Part shown: positions 41,178 to 49,917 of the stretch, one piece after another
How the letters are laid out: each line of letters starts with the position of its first letter
Position numbering within the stretch: position 1 is the stretch's first letter
Assembly (NCBI RefSeq): GCF_001625365.1
Contig: NZ_LJJF01000002.1
Span: 903,501-967,500 of the forward strand
Length of the DNA stretch: 64,000 nt
Direction: 5' to 3'
DNA from: Streptomyces sp. MJM8645
GTDB taxonomy: Bacteria; Actinomycetota; Actinomycetes; Streptomycetales; Streptomycetaceae
The notes under the pieces: generated by a model
Told to the model about the DNA's origin: nothing
Seen by the model: the letters and a program-made list of their open reading frames with translations, nothing else
Database searches by the model: none
Position numbers and translations under genes: made by a program

Positions 41178-41765
41178 ATGACCGTGCCGCCCGGACGCCG
41201 CGAACGCAAGAAGGCCGCGACCCGCCAGAAGATCGCCGACACCGCCCTGCGGCTCTTCCTGGAGCGCGGGTACGACGCGGTGGGAATCCGGGACGTGGCC
41301 GCCGAGGCCGACGTGGCCGTCACCACGCTCTTCTCCCACTTCGCCTCGAAAGAGGCCCTGGTGTTCGAGCGGGACGACGACTTCGAGCAGCGCCTCACCC
41401 AGGCGGCCACCGCCCGGGCGCCGCACGAGCCGCTCATCCCCGCGCTGCGCCGCGAGATCCACGCCCTGGTGCGCCATTGCACGGCGGACGCCGCCGCCCC
41501 GATCTGGCGCATGATCGAGGAATCCCCCGCCCTGCGGGAGTACGAGGATTCGATGAGGCTGCGCCATGCGGACTCGCTGGCAACGGCCATCGCCACCGAC
41601 CTCGGCCTGCCGCAGACCACGACCGCCTGCCGGGCGATCGCGAGGTTCACGATCGACGCCTATGCGCTGGCCCGTGAGGCGGCCGATCCGGAGGCCGCGG
41701 TGGACGAGATCTTCCGGATGATCGAGGCGGCCTGGGAGGTCACCGGCCCTGCTCGACACGCGTGA
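41178..41765 (+). CDS. TetR-family transcriptional regulator
   Basis: A 195-residue TetR repressor: helix-turn-helix RQKIADTALRLFLERGYDAV, GIRDVAAEADVAVTTLFSHF and ASKEALVFERDD at ~16-67, with a C-terminal ligand domain (helices around PIWRMIEESPALREYEDSMR and ATDLGLPQTTTACRAIARFT). It most likely represses itself and the divergent quinone reductase through the palindrome at 41123. A terminator follows 30 bp after the stop. Confidence 0.93.
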   Translation: MTVPPGRRERKKAATRQKIADTALRLFLERGYDAVGIRDVAAEADVAVTTLFSHFASKEALVFERDDDFEQRLTQAATARAPHEPLIPALRREIHALVRHCTADAAAPIWRMIEESPALREYEDSMRLRHADSLATAIATDLGLPQTTTACRAIARFTIDAYALAREAADPEAAVDEIFRMIEAAWEVTGPARHA

Positions 41766-41795
41766 AGCGTCGCGGAGCAGCCCCGCAACCGCACT

Positions 41796-41827
41796 GAAGG
41801 TCCCTTCGACAACTCGAAGGGACCTTC
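41796..41827 (+). terminator. Terminator of the TetR gene
   Basis: GAAGGTCCCTTCGA and TCGAAGGGACCTTC form a perfect 14-bp stem with a CAAC loop. Confidence 0.85.
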
Positions 41828-41892
41828 GTGTCTGCGACACATCTACTGCGGTTATTTGTGTTCAGGATCCGGGGCTGCAAGGGTGTTGCACC

Positions 41893-42333
41893 ATGAGGAT
41901 CACGATCACCGTGGAGAATCCGACCCCCGAGGCGCTGGAGAAGCTGCTCGCCTTCGCCACCATGCCGGACGCCGTCGTGACCGCGCTGCCCGACGATCGC
42001 TGGACACCGGAGCGGGCCCGCTCGTACTACGACCGCCTGCCGCCCCGGGCGCAGCAGATCCTGCTTCAGGTCGTCGAAGGCGACGGCGAGTGCGCCGCAG
42101 AGGAGTTGAAGGCGAACGGCCGCAGCCTGCGGGGATCCACCGGCGCGTTCCGCCGCGTCCTCTCCGAGGGCAAGCGGACCGGCCTCTGGCCGGACGCCTT
42201 GCCCGTGCCGCTGGTGTCCCACGTCGTCGGCGGGCAGCTCAAGAAGCTCGAAATGCCCGGATCCGGTACCGACCAGTACCCGTACTCGGCCTTCGAGGAG
42301 GGATTGCGCGACGCGCCGGCCCGCGATCGCTGA
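41893..42333 (+). CDS. Conserved hypothetical protein
   Basis: A 146-residue soluble protein, MRITITVENPTPEALEKLLA, then WTPERARSYYDRLPPRAQQI, LQVVEGDGECAAEELKANGR and STGAFRRVLSEGKRTGLWP, ending with a charged tail. The centre (pairs of helices followed by SxGAFRR) resembles the small HTH-like proteins common in Streptomyces that often accompany mobile or regulatory genes. I do not recognise a named family. It stands alone between the TetR gene and a convergent secreted-protein gene. Confidence 0.65.
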   Translation: MRITITVENPTPEALEKLLAFATMPDAVVTALPDDRWTPERARSYYDRLPPRAQQILLQVVEGDGECAAEELKANGRSLRGSTGAFRRVLSEGKRTGLWPDALPVPLVSHVVGGQLKKLEMPGSGTDQYPYSAFEEGLRDAPARDR

Positions 42334-42370
42334 TCGCCCGGGAAACCGCTCAGGCACGCATCCCCATCAG

Positions 42371-42676
42371 TCAGTTGTCGCTGTTGACGTTGGTGAGGGC
42401 GGCGCTGTAGCCCGTGGAACAGTACAGGGTGTCGGAGCCGTCGCCGGTGTGCCAGCGACCGTTGATCGTCTGCCGGATGCCCTTGACGCTGTCGCTTTCA
42501 CAGATCAGGACGAGTTGCCAGTGGTTCTTCGGGGCGCTGGTCTGGCAGTTGACGGAGCCCCAGTTCTGGCCCTGGTTGGTGACGCAGTAGGAGATCGCCG
42601 AGGCTGACGGCGCGGCGATCAGCCCCGCTCCCATGAGCAGTGCCGCCCCGGTGCCGATGGCTGCGATTCGACGCAT
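42371..42676 (-). CDS. Small secreted protein with four cysteines
   Basis: A 101-residue protein with a Sec signal peptide MRRIAAIGTGAALLMGAGLI ending near PSASA (residue ~27). The ~74-residue mature part, ISYCVTNQGQNWGSVNCQTS and LVLICESDSVKGIRQTINGR and DTLYCSTGYSAALTNVNSDN, has four Cys that probably form two disulfides. No family is recognised; this pattern is common among secreted Streptomyces proteins of unknown role. Confidence 0.75.
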   Translation of the reverse strand: MRRIAAIGTGAALLMGAGLIAAPSASAISYCVTNQGQNWGSVNCQTSAPKNHWQLVLICESDSVKGIRQTINGRWHTGDGSDTLYCSTGYSAALTNVNSDN

Positions 42677-42983
42677 GACCTTCTCCTTGTCGTAGATCCG
42701 ACACAGCATGTGCGGCCAGCATTCCGAAGATGTGAATGCGTGTATACATGAACAGCACAACTGGCCGAAACCGACCCTTCCGCTTCGGTCCCGTGGCGCG
42801 CCGGCCTGCGGTGCAGGTGAGGGCACGGGGAGGGCGTAGCAGTCTGGTGACATAGCAGGGTCTGTTTCGTCGACTGCTCACACTAACTTCGTTCCTGTAC
42901 GCAGCCACGTTGCTCCTGGTCCCCGCAGGAGAGGCCACGGGCAACGAGCTGTTCCTCACCCGTACTTCGCTCAGGAGCACCGC
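42677..42983. other. Divergent intergenic region between two secreted-protein genes
   Basis: 307 bp without a supportable gene, holding the promoters of both flanking genes. GTGAATGCGTGTATACATGA near 42732-42751 is an A/T-rich patch that could be part of a promoter. Otherwise no motif is clear. Confidence 0.45.
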
Positions 42984-43724
42984 ATGTCGACCTTAACGAA
43001 CCGTCGCTCGTCCGCCGTCCGTACGCTGGCCGGCTCCGCCCTGGCGGCCGCTCTGCTGGTGTCCACCGCGACAGCTTGCTCCAGCCCGTCCCCCGCGCCC
43101 GGCACCGCCGCTCCGGCCGCCGCGCCCACCACGCCCAGCGCGCAGGGCACCACCCCGCCGGCCGCCGCGCCCAGCGCTCCCACCACGCCCGACGCCGCCG
43201 CGCCAGCCAGCACTCCGGCCGCGCCCCCCGCGCCCGGCACCGCCGCTCCGGCCGCCACGCCCACCGCGCGCCACACCACCACGCCGCCGGCTGCCCCGCC
43301 CAAGGGGACGTCCCCGGTCCGCACCCAGAAGCTGGTGGACGGCAGCACGGCCGAGATCCGCGCGACCGGCAACCAGAACTACGTCGCGAAGATCGTCAAC
43401 AACGGTACGGAGTACGGCACGTTGGAGACGCACGACTCCGACGCCGGGGTCGACTTCAACGACATGTTCATCGTGCTCTCGCTGGACGGCACGGCCCACT
43501 CCTGGATGGGCGGCGGGCACCAGGGGCCGGGCACGTTCAAGCTCGCGGGCGGCTGGACGGCCAAGGTCACGAAGATCGGCGAACTCCACTACCGCGCGCA
43601 GATCCTCGGCAACGACGGCGCGGTGAACGGCACGCTGGAGGCGAACCAGCAGGACGCCGGAGCCGTCGCCAACGGCGTGTACATGGTGCTCAGCACCGGC
43701 GGCGAGATCAGCGCAAAAATGTGA
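42984..43724 (+). CDS. Secreted lipoprotein with Ala/Pro/Thr-rich linker
   Basis: A 246-residue lipoprotein. Signal MSTLTNRRSSAVRTLAGSAL then AAALLVSTATAC with the lipobox Cys at residue 32. Residues ~33-108 are an extended Ala/Pro/Thr linker with internal repeats (APGTAAPAA occurs twice). The C-terminal ~135 residues contain two similar strand-rich units (YVAKIVNNGTEYGTLETHDS ... MFIVLSLDG and YRAQILGNDGAVNGTLEANQ ... VYMVLSTGG), a tandem duplication. The fold seems immunoglobulin- or lectin-like; function unknown. The start follows AGGAGCACCGC. Confidence 0.75.
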   Translation: MSTLTNRRSSAVRTLAGSALAAALLVSTATACSSPSPAPGTAAPAAAPTTPSAQGTTPPAAAPSAPTTPDAAAPASTPAAPPAPGTAAPAATPTARHTTTPPAAPPKGTSPVRTQKLVDGSTAEIRATGNQNYVAKIVNNGTEYGTLETHDSDAGVDFNDMFIVLSLDGTAHSWMGGGHQGPGTFKLAGGWTAKVTKIGELHYRAQILGNDGAVNGTLEANQQDAGAVANGVYMVLSTGGEISAKM

Positions 43725-44214
43725 ACATGAACAAGATCGTGCTATGAACGCCCAGGAACCCGTCGGCGGGCCGCCGGCGGAAACCTCCTGGACCGCCCGG
43801 CCAGCCGAACGAGTGAAGCCGGCGGCGACTGCTCCCCGCGCGGCCTCGCCGCCCACGCGAGCGTCGGCAGCAGGCTCGAAGCCCGCCTGACGACCGCGCT
43901 CGAACAGGCTCTCGCCGCCCGTGCGCTGGGCTCCGCCACCCTGCCGACCGGCCGTTCGCGACCGGCTGGAGGGCGTACCCGACACGGCGGCGCGGTGCTC
44001 GAAAACTCCCCGTTCGCCCCGGGCGCGCCCGGAGGTGGCCTGCTTGAACCCCGCGTTCGAACAGCGCCATCATCTGTCCCCTGCCGACCACACGGCCGCC
44101 CCAACTCGGCTGCCCTGAGGCTGATTCGGCCTGCACCGGCGCGCCGGCAGGAGGAGCGTCCCGGCGCCCCCGCTCAGCAGCCCCGTCGGCCCGAGGGAAC
44201 GAGGAGTCCGCGCA
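43725..44214. other. 490-bp stretch without a supported gene
   Basis: The plus frame around 43860-44000 (LTTALEQALAARALGSATLP) has a coding-like look but no start and many reading-frame changes; a minus frame at 43742-44104 is Arg/Ala-rich and typical of a shadow. It may be a decayed gene. The last ~40 bp hold the GAGGAG ribosome binding site of the Nudix gene. Confidence 0.4.
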
Positions 44215-45651
44215 GTGATCGATTTCAAGGTGCTGACCGCACTGGCCGCCCACGAGGACATCGAGCGGATCGGCGTCGGCGTGGTGGTCCGCGACGCCTC
44301 CGGCCGGGTCCTGATGATCCGCCGGGCCGCGCACGACGCTCTCCCCGGCCTGTGGGAGTACCCGGGCGGCGGCCGGGAGGACGGCGAGGGGACCGGCGGC
44401 CGGGAGAGCGGCGAGGGGATCGGCGGCCGGGAAAACGGCGAGGGGATCGAGGCGGGCGCGGCCCGGGAACTGGCCGAGCAGACCGGGCTCGCCGGGCTGC
44501 CGCTGGAGTACGCGCGGAGCCTGGACCTCACCGACCCGAACGGCCGGCGGGTACGGCAGTTCGTGTTCACCGCCGTCGTGCCGGACGGCACCCCGGTCAC
44601 GCTGTCGGCCGAGCACGACGACCAGCAGTGGGCCCGTCCCGACCAGCTGCCGCAGTCCGGCGACGGAGAGCGCGAGGTGGTCAGGTGGCTCACCCGTCGC
44701 CTGGCGATCCCGGGCTGGCGGCCGGTCGGCGGCTACCTCACCACCGTCGCGCGGCCCACGGTCTACGGGTGCTTCCTGGTCACCGACCCGGACGGCCGCG
44801 TCCTCGGGATGCGCTCGACCATCAACCCGGCCGTGTGGAACCTCCCCGGCGGCAACGTCGAACACGGCGAGACCCCGTTCGGCACGGCGCTGCGCGAGGC
44901 CCAGGAGGAACTCGGTTTCGACCTCGCCGCGGAGAACCCCGAGGTGATCGCCCGGCGGCGCCTGGTCGCGGTCGTCCACGAGCAGGCCGGTACGGAGTAC
45001 CCGGTGCCGGTGTGCGGATACGTCTTCGACGGCGGCGTCCTGACCCCCGAGCAGCAGGCCCGCATCCGGCTCGACCCGGCCGAGCACACCGAGTGGCGCT
45101 TCGAGACCGCCCACGACTGGTGCGACCTGATGCCACCGGACCGCTACCAGCGGCTCCTCCAGGCACTGCGCGCCCACCGCTGCGGCACGCCGCTGTACCT
45201 GGAACGCCCGTCCCCGGCCGACGAGTTCGAAGGAATCATGGTCCTCGTCACCGACCGGCACGGCCGGCTGCTGATGCACCACCGCGACGACAAGCCGGGC
45301 ATCGCCTGGCCGGGCTACTGGACCCCCATCGGCGGCTGGCGCGAGGGCGTCGAGACCCCGCAGGAGAACGCGGCGCGCGAGGTCCGCGAGGAAGCCGGCA
45401 TCGAGATCACGGGGCTCCGGATCCTGCCCGGCCCGCACCACGAGCTGGTCTCCCCGCTCACCCGCGTCCTGCACGCCGCCTGGGACGGCCCGGAGGCGGA
45501 CCTCCGGCTCGGCGACGAGGGCCTGGCCGTCCGCATGGTCCCCCTGGCCGAGGTGCTCGACCTCAAGGTCCCGCCCTACCTTCAGCACTACCTGCCGCTG
45601 CTGGCCGACAGGACCGACGGGGCCGACCAGCCCGCGAGGAGGACCTCGTGA
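44215..45651 (+). CDS. Triple Nudix-domain hydrolase
   Basis: A 478-residue protein with three Nudix domains. Domain 1 (~17-150) has box GGRENGEGIEAGAARELAEQ TGL; domain 2 (~180-300) has GGNVEHGETPFGTALREAQE ELGF; domain 3 (~335-450) has GGWREGVETPQENAAREVRE EAGI. Each fits G-x5-E-x7-RE-x2-E(E/Q)-x-G. Nudix enzymes hydrolyse X-linked nucleoside diphosphates; the three-domain form is unusual and the substrate cannot be guessed. In domain 1 a 9-residue unit GGRExGEGI is present three times right before the box. GTG 44215 is preceded by GAGGAG. It probably shares a transcript with the small downstream ORF. Confidence 0.88.
   Translation: MIDFKVLTALAAHEDIERIGVGVVVRDASGRVLMIRRAAHDALPGLWEYPGGGREDGEGTGGRESGEGIGGRENGEGIEAGAARELAEQTGLAGLPLEYARSLDLTDPNGRRVRQFVFTAVVPDGTPVTLSAEHDDQQWARPDQLPQSGDGEREVVRWLTRRLAIPGWRPVGGYLTTVARPTVYGCFLVTDPDGRVLGMRSTINPAVWNLPGGNVEHGETPFGTALREAQEELGFDLAAENPEVIARRRLVAVVHEQAGTEYPVPVCGYVFDGGVLTPEQQARIRLDPAEHTEWRFETAHDWCDLMPPDRYQRLLQALRAHRCGTPLYLERPSPADEFEGIMVLVTDRHGRLLMHHRDDKPGIAWPGYWTPIGGWREGVETPQENAAREVREEAGIEITGLRILPGPHHELVSPLTRVLHAAWDGPEADLRLGDEGLAVRMVPLAEVLDLKVPPYLQHYLPLLADRTDGADQPARRTS
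44368..44448. repeat. 27-bp minisatellite inside the Nudix box of domain 1
   Basis: Three in-frame units at 44368, 44395 and 44422, each coding GGRE-D/S/N-GEG-T/I. The last unit alone completes a perfect Nudix box, so the first two are an insertion that leaves the motif intact. Confidence 0.9.
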
Positions 45652-45733
45652 ACCAGCCCGGGCACAGCGAAACCGGCCACAGCGAAACCGGCCGGTCGGG
45701 CCGCCCGGCCCCGTCGCAACCGACCGCCTGAGG

Positions 45734-45952
45734 ATGGCCGGCCGCCACCGCCGCCCGCCCGAGCCGCAGCTGCCGGCCGACACCGATGCCCGGCTGCGGG
45801 CCATCGCCGACCAGCGGCCCGTCGTGGAGGAAGGCATCGTCACCTTCCCCGCCAGCACCGTCCCGTACGCCTACCGCACCGTGCACCGGCCCGACGGCGG
45901 CACCGACCAGCACCTCGTCCGCCTCGACCTGCCCCGACGACCACCCGGGTGA
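45734..45952 (+). CDS. Small hypothetical protein downstream of the Nudix gene
   Basis: A 72-residue ORF MAGRHRRPPEPQLPADTDAR, LRAIADQRPVVEEGIVTFPA, STVPYAYRTVHRPDGGTDQH, LVRLDLPRRPPG. Between it and the Nudix gene a 27-codon frame starting at GTG 45648 encodes a repeated GHSET peptide. No family is known. Evidence is only composition and position. Confidence 0.4.
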   Translation: MAGRHRRPPEPQLPADTDARLRAIADQRPVVEEGIVTFPASTVPYAYRTVHRPDGGTDQHLVRLDLPRRPPG

Positions 45953-46032
45953 CCGGCTCGGCAGCCCGTTCCTGACGAGCCGTCACCACGGGTGGACCGC
46001 AATCCAGGACCAGGACTCGCCCCTCCCGGCCG

Positions 46033-47301
46033 TCAGCTCTGCCCGACCCGCTGTCGGCCGGTTCGCCGGGAGGCGGCCACGACAGAGAAGGCGTACTCCC
46101 GCATCCGGAGCTCGTAGTCCCGTACGCCGTCCACCAGCGGCGCGCCGGAGGCCGCGGCCCCGGCCAGGGTCCGCGTCAGCTCGGCGGCGTCGCGGATCGC
46201 GGTGTTCGCGCCCATCGCCAGCACCGGACTCATGGCGTGGATCGCGTCCCCGAGCAGGGTGACGGGGCCCGGCTCCCACGGCGGTACGGGGCTCGCCGTG
46301 GAGATGCGCAGCGGGAACAGCGAGTCGGTCTCCCAGCGGTCCAGGAGGCGGTGCACGTCGGGGTGCCAGTCGTCGCCCACCAGGCGTCCGGCCAGCTCGC
46401 GCAGGGCGGGGCCGTCGAGACCGCGCAGCGCCTCGAACGAGGGCATGGCGGGGTGGTCCGCCGGCGCTCCCACCAGGCAGGCGACGTAGTCGCCGACGGG
46501 GGTGAGGGGGACGGGCGGTGTGTGTGCCGGGCCGGCGGCGCCGGGAGGGCGGGCGAACCGCACGGGCCCGAACCCGACGTGCGGACTTCCCGGCCCACCG
46601 GTCACCACGGTGAAGATGCTGTCGAACACCCATGGCGGCAGCGCGGCCGCCTCCGCCCCTCCGGCCCCTCCAACCCCGGTATCCGGCGCATCCGGCGCAT
46701 CCAGCGGGATCCTGCCGTAGATCAGGCGCAGTCCGGCGTCCTCGACCCGGGCGTGCGGCAGCAGCTGTCGGCGTACTGCCGATCCGACCCCGTCGGCACC
46801 GACCAGGAGGTCGGCGCTCGCGCTGCGGCCGTCGGCGAACCGCGCGGTGACCGTTCCGTCCTGCTCCCTCTCCCAGCTCAGCAGTTCCGCGCCGTAGCGC
46901 ACGGTGTCCGCCAGGCCGGAGAGCAGGATCTGGCGCAGCGTCGGCCGGTTGAACGCGTACGAGCGGTACGGGCGGTACGGGCGGGCCGTGCCGTCGGTGG
47001 GATCGGGGCCCGGCGCGGTGGGCCGGTCCGCGAGCGTGCCCAGTTGGCGGTCGCGGACGGAGACCCGGGCGGGCGGCGAGGCCGCGGTCGCCAGGCCCAG
47101 CCGGAAGAGGTGCTCCGGCAGGCAGCGTTCCAGGCCCGCGAGCCCGGGTTCGTCGAGCTGGACGCGGTAGCCCTGCGGCCTCGCGTCCGGGTGCGGGTCC
47201 CGCTCGTACACGGCGACGTCGAAGCCGCGGGCGCGCAGCCCGTGGGCGAGGGTGAGGCCGCCGAGTCCGGCGCCGGCGATGATGACACGGTGCTGGTGCA
47301 C
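46033..47301 (-). CDS. FAD-dependent monooxygenase
   Basis: A 422-residue aromatic-ring hydroxylase-type flavoenzyme. GxGxxG dinucleotide motif in VIIAGAGLGGLTLAHGL at ~6-22, the R-x-LGQ-like RPTLRQILLSGLAD near 119-132, the DG motif DLLVGADGVGSAVRRQL near 164-180 and the FAD ribityl site VTLLGDAIHAMSPVLAMGAN near 347-366. It inserts one oxygen atom into an organic substrate with NAD(P)H; the substrate is unknown. Start GTG 47301. It stands alone, with a 580-bp gap upstream. Confidence 0.9.
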   Translation of the reverse strand: MHQHRVIIAGAGLGGLTLAHGLRARGFDVAVYERDPHPDARPQGYRVQLDEPGLAGLERCLPEHLFRLGLATAASPPARVSVRDRQLGTLADRPTAPGPDPTDGTARPYRPYRSYAFNRPTLRQILLSGLADTVRYGAELLSWEREQDGTVTARFADGRSASADLLVGADGVGSAVRRQLLPHARVEDAGLRLIYGRIPLDAPDAPDTGVGGAGGAEAAALPPWVFDSIFTVVTGGPGSPHVGFGPVRFARPPGAAGPAHTPPVPLTPVGDYVACLVGAPADHPAMPSFEALRGLDGPALRELAGRLVGDDWHPDVHRLLDRWETDSLFPLRISTASPVPPWEPGPVTLLGDAIHAMSPVLAMGANTAIRDAAELTRTLAGAAASGAPLVDGVRDYELRMREYAFSVVAASRRTGRQRVGQS

Positions 47302-47879
47302 AGTCTTCTGCCTTCGTTGTGGTCACGAAGGAAGCACTGGGGTTCCGCGAAGGGAACAAACACCGCGAGGGCGCCGCTCAGAAACACCATTCAGGAGCGA
47401 TTTTTCGCGCATTCCGTTGATTCTGGGCCCACAGTAGCAGCGAGCCGCAGGTGGAGGGGATCCACCGGTATTCCGGTCCGAGGAGGGTGGTCCCCGGGAG
47501 TCACACGCAGCGGGGTGCCGACCCACCGCTCGGAACAGCCCGCCAGGACTTCTCGGCGCGCAGGTCCTCCAGTGCCCGCACAGGCCCCGCCCCCGTAGCG
47601 GGGGCCATCGCCAGGCCGCTGCGGGTGCGCCGACGGCCGCCTCGGCGCACCGTGGACCTGTGGGCCTGCGGACGTCTGGGTCATCTTGGGCTGCGAAGAG
47701 CCGGTGGAACCGCCGGGCCCACGCCGCGCAGGGTGCTCCGGCCGTGATCGGCGCCGCCGGGCCGAGCGCCGCCGCCCTGTCCGGCACCCTCGGCAGCCGG
47801 CCGGCTACACGTCGCTTCGGCACCGAGGGGACGGACCACCACCGACCAATCACGCGATGCCTCGAAAGGGAAATCCGCC
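47302..47879. other. 578-bp stretch without a clear gene
   Basis: Several open frames are present on both strands, including a minus frame at 47391-47684 (MTQTSAGPQVHGAPRRPSAH), but all have the Arg/Pro-rich composition of shadows and no ribosome binding site. An A/T-rich stretch GAGCGATTTTTCGCGCATTC near 47395-47414 may belong to a promoter of the monooxygenase. Confidence 0.4.
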
Positions 47880-48374
47880 ATGTCCTACCCAATAGCTCAT
47901 TACTGGGGCGAATCGGGCGAGAATACGGCAAATCTCCGATTCGGCGCCGCCACGCCGGACGTGTTGATCGGCGCGGGGGGCACAAGAGTCCACTACCTGG
48001 TCGACACGCCCTCCGCGAACAAGACGTTCGGCCTGTACCGATTGGACATGGGGCCCCGGCCGACAGGCCCCGCTCCACACTTCCACCGGACCATGTCCGA
48101 GTCGTTCTTCGTCCTGTCCGGGATCATGCGCCTGTACGACGGTGAACGGTGGATCGACGCCGAGGCGGGTGACTTCCTGCACGTGCCGGAGGGCGCTGTG
48201 CACGGCTTCCGCAACGAGTCCCACGAGCCGGCCTCGATGCTGATGCTCTTCGTGCCGGGCGTGCCACGTGAATCGTTCTTCGAGGAAATCTCGGAGATCG
48301 CGGCCGAAAGACGTCCGATGAGCGAGGCGGATTGGGCGGAACTCTACGGCCGGCACGACCACTTCCTGCCCTGA
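47880..48374 (+). CDS. Cupin-domain protein
   Basis: A 164-residue single-domain cupin. Metal-binding motif 1 is PAPHFHRTMSESFFVLSGIM at ~63-82 (HxH...E) and motif 2 is GDFLHVPEGAVHGFRNES at ~98-115 (H). Such proteins may be dioxygenases, isomerases or sensors; no partner tells which. The start follows AAGGGAAATCCGCC. It is followed by a phosphotransferase-like gene. Confidence 0.88.
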   Translation: MSYPIAHYWGESGENTANLRFGAATPDVLIGAGGTRVHYLVDTPSANKTFGLYRLDMGPRPTGPAPHFHRTMSESFFVLSGIMRLYDGERWIDAEAGDFLHVPEGAVHGFRNESHEPASMLMLFVPGVPRESFFEEISEIAAERRPMSEADWAELYGRHDHFLP

Positions 48375-48500
48375 CCGGCCCGTCCGGCCGGGGGGTTGGC
48401 TCGAACGACGACTCGGGCGATCACGCACTGACGTTCGGTCATGTTTCCGTACCGAGGGGTGTATCGAGCTGTTGGTCGGCCATGGTGGCAGGATGCCCGG

Positions 48501-49589
48501 GTGGATGGGATATTGCGTGCCGCTGCAGAGCTGTTGGACACGGAGCTGTCCGAGCCCGTCGACTTGGGCGGAAGCCGGCGCAGCACGGTGCTGCGCTGCC
48601 GGACCGGTTCCGGGGAGAGCGTGATCGTCAAGGCCTACACCGACGAGCCGGAGGCCCGGCGCTGCTTTGCCGCGGAGGCGGCCGGGCTCTCGTTCGGTCT
48701 TGCCGGCCCCGAGGTGCTGGGGGTGGACCCGAAGGTCCCGCTGCTGGTCATGGCGGACCTCGGTGATTCACCGACGCTGGCGGACGTGCTGCTGGGAAGC
48801 GACGCGAAGGCCGCCGGGGAAGGCCTGGTGACCTGGGCGCGCGCGCTTGGGCGGCTGGCTGCGAAGTCGGTGGATCGGCGAGTCGAGTTCAGGCAGTTGT
48901 GGGCCCGGTACGGCACGGGGATGACCGCCTGGGATGACGAGCCGTGGATCGCGCGGAATGTGGCTGCCCTGCCCGCGGTGCTCGACGCGGTCGGTGTCGC
49001 GGCTCCCGCCGGGCTGTGCGAGGAACTCGCTCGCATGGGAACGGCGGGCGGGGAGGAGTATCCGGCGTTCACCCCGGGCGACACCTGCCCTGACAACAAC
49101 CTGCTCACGCCGCAGGGGCTGCGGCTGCTCGACTTCGAAGCCGCTTGCTACCAGTCGGTGTTCCTGACGGCCGCGTACTGCAGAACGCCGTTCTCCACCT
49201 GCTGGTGCGTCTTCGTCCTGCCGGCGGGGATCGCCCGGAAGGTCGAGGAGGCTTACCGGGCGGAGGTCGTCGCGGTGTACCCGGCGCTGGCCGAGGACGC
49301 GGTGTGGCAGGCCGGGATGCGGCAGGCCGTCGCGGTCTGGACGGTGAACGCAACCGTGCGCCTGCTGCCGCAGACGGTGGAGGACGGACCGATGCACAGG
49401 ACACGTCGACCCGTGGCGACCAGGCGCCAGGTCCTCAGGCACCGCTGGCACGTGGCGAGCACGCTCGGGGAGTTCCCGGCGTTCGCGCAGACCGTGCGGC
49501 AACTGCTGCGCAAGGCCGCCCGGGAGTGGGATGTAGCTCCGCTGCCACACTATCCCGCCTTCCGGGCCGCGGGGGCGGGCAGGACCTAG
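48501..49589 (+). CDS. Aminoglycoside-phosphotransferase-like protein
   Basis: A 362-residue protein of the APH/choline-kinase fold. Nucleotide-binding N-lobe: LGGSRRSTVLRCRTGSGESV, IVKAYTDEPEARRCFAAEAA. C-lobe: catalytic loop GDTCPDNNLLTPQGLRLLDF EAA (the His of HxDxxxxN is replaced by Gly-Asp-Thr, Asp and Asn present, and the DFE equals the DFG metal site). It may phosphorylate a small molecule; resistance cannot be inferred. GTG 48501 is chosen; an ATG at 48441 would add 20 residues. Confidence 0.75.
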   Translation: MDGILRAAAELLDTELSEPVDLGGSRRSTVLRCRTGSGESVIVKAYTDEPEARRCFAAEAAGLSFGLAGPEVLGVDPKVPLLVMADLGDSPTLADVLLGSDAKAAGEGLVTWARALGRLAAKSVDRRVEFRQLWARYGTGMTAWDDEPWIARNVAALPAVLDAVGVAAPAGLCEELARMGTAGGEEYPAFTPGDTCPDNNLLTPQGLRLLDFEAACYQSVFLTAAYCRTPFSTCWCVFVLPAGIARKVEEAYRAEVVAVYPALAEDAVWQAGMRQAVAVWTVNATVRLLPQTVEDGPMHRTRRPVATRRQVLRHRWHVASTLGEFPAFAQTVRQLLRKAAREWDVAPLPHYPAFRAAGAGRT

Positions 49590-49917
49590 GGCGGCGGGAA
49601 GCTCGACGACACCTGTCGGACTCGGCCGTAGGCGATGCGTATCGGCCAAGATCGGATCGTTCCGTCACTATCCGCGCATGCCTTGGATACGCTGCGACAG
49701 TCCCTGTCGGACGTGCACTCCGGGCCTGGCGAGTCAAGGCCCCTGGTGTGCACGGCCGTTGTCGCCCTGGTTGGTCCAGGGGGGCTCAATTGTCATGCCC
49801 CGAACCGAAATGGGCCAATGACGGGGACGCCCGGCCGGTCGGGCAGGCCGGCCGGTCGGGCAGGCCGGGGGGCCGGGACCGGATGGAACACAACCAGGGC
49901 GGGAGGCCGACGGGCTG
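49590..49917. other. 328-bp intergenic region before the large operon, with a 20-bp repeat
   Basis: No gene is supported. GGCCGGTCGGGCAGGCCGGC recurs in tandem at about 49831-49871. The stretch must hold the operon promoter; the A/T-poor sequence shows no clear -10/-35. GGGAGG at about 49901 is the ribosome binding site of the first gene. Confidence 0.5.

Noticed and set aside
43742..44104. A 120-codon minus-strand gene before the Nudix gene
   Set aside because: Arg/Ala/Pro-rich, no ribosome binding site, no domain; treated as a shadow or decayed DNA.
48501..49589. Calling the phosphotransferase-like gene an antibiotic resistance gene
   Set aside because: The catalytic His is not conserved and the fold is shared with many metabolic kinases; no substrate evidence.
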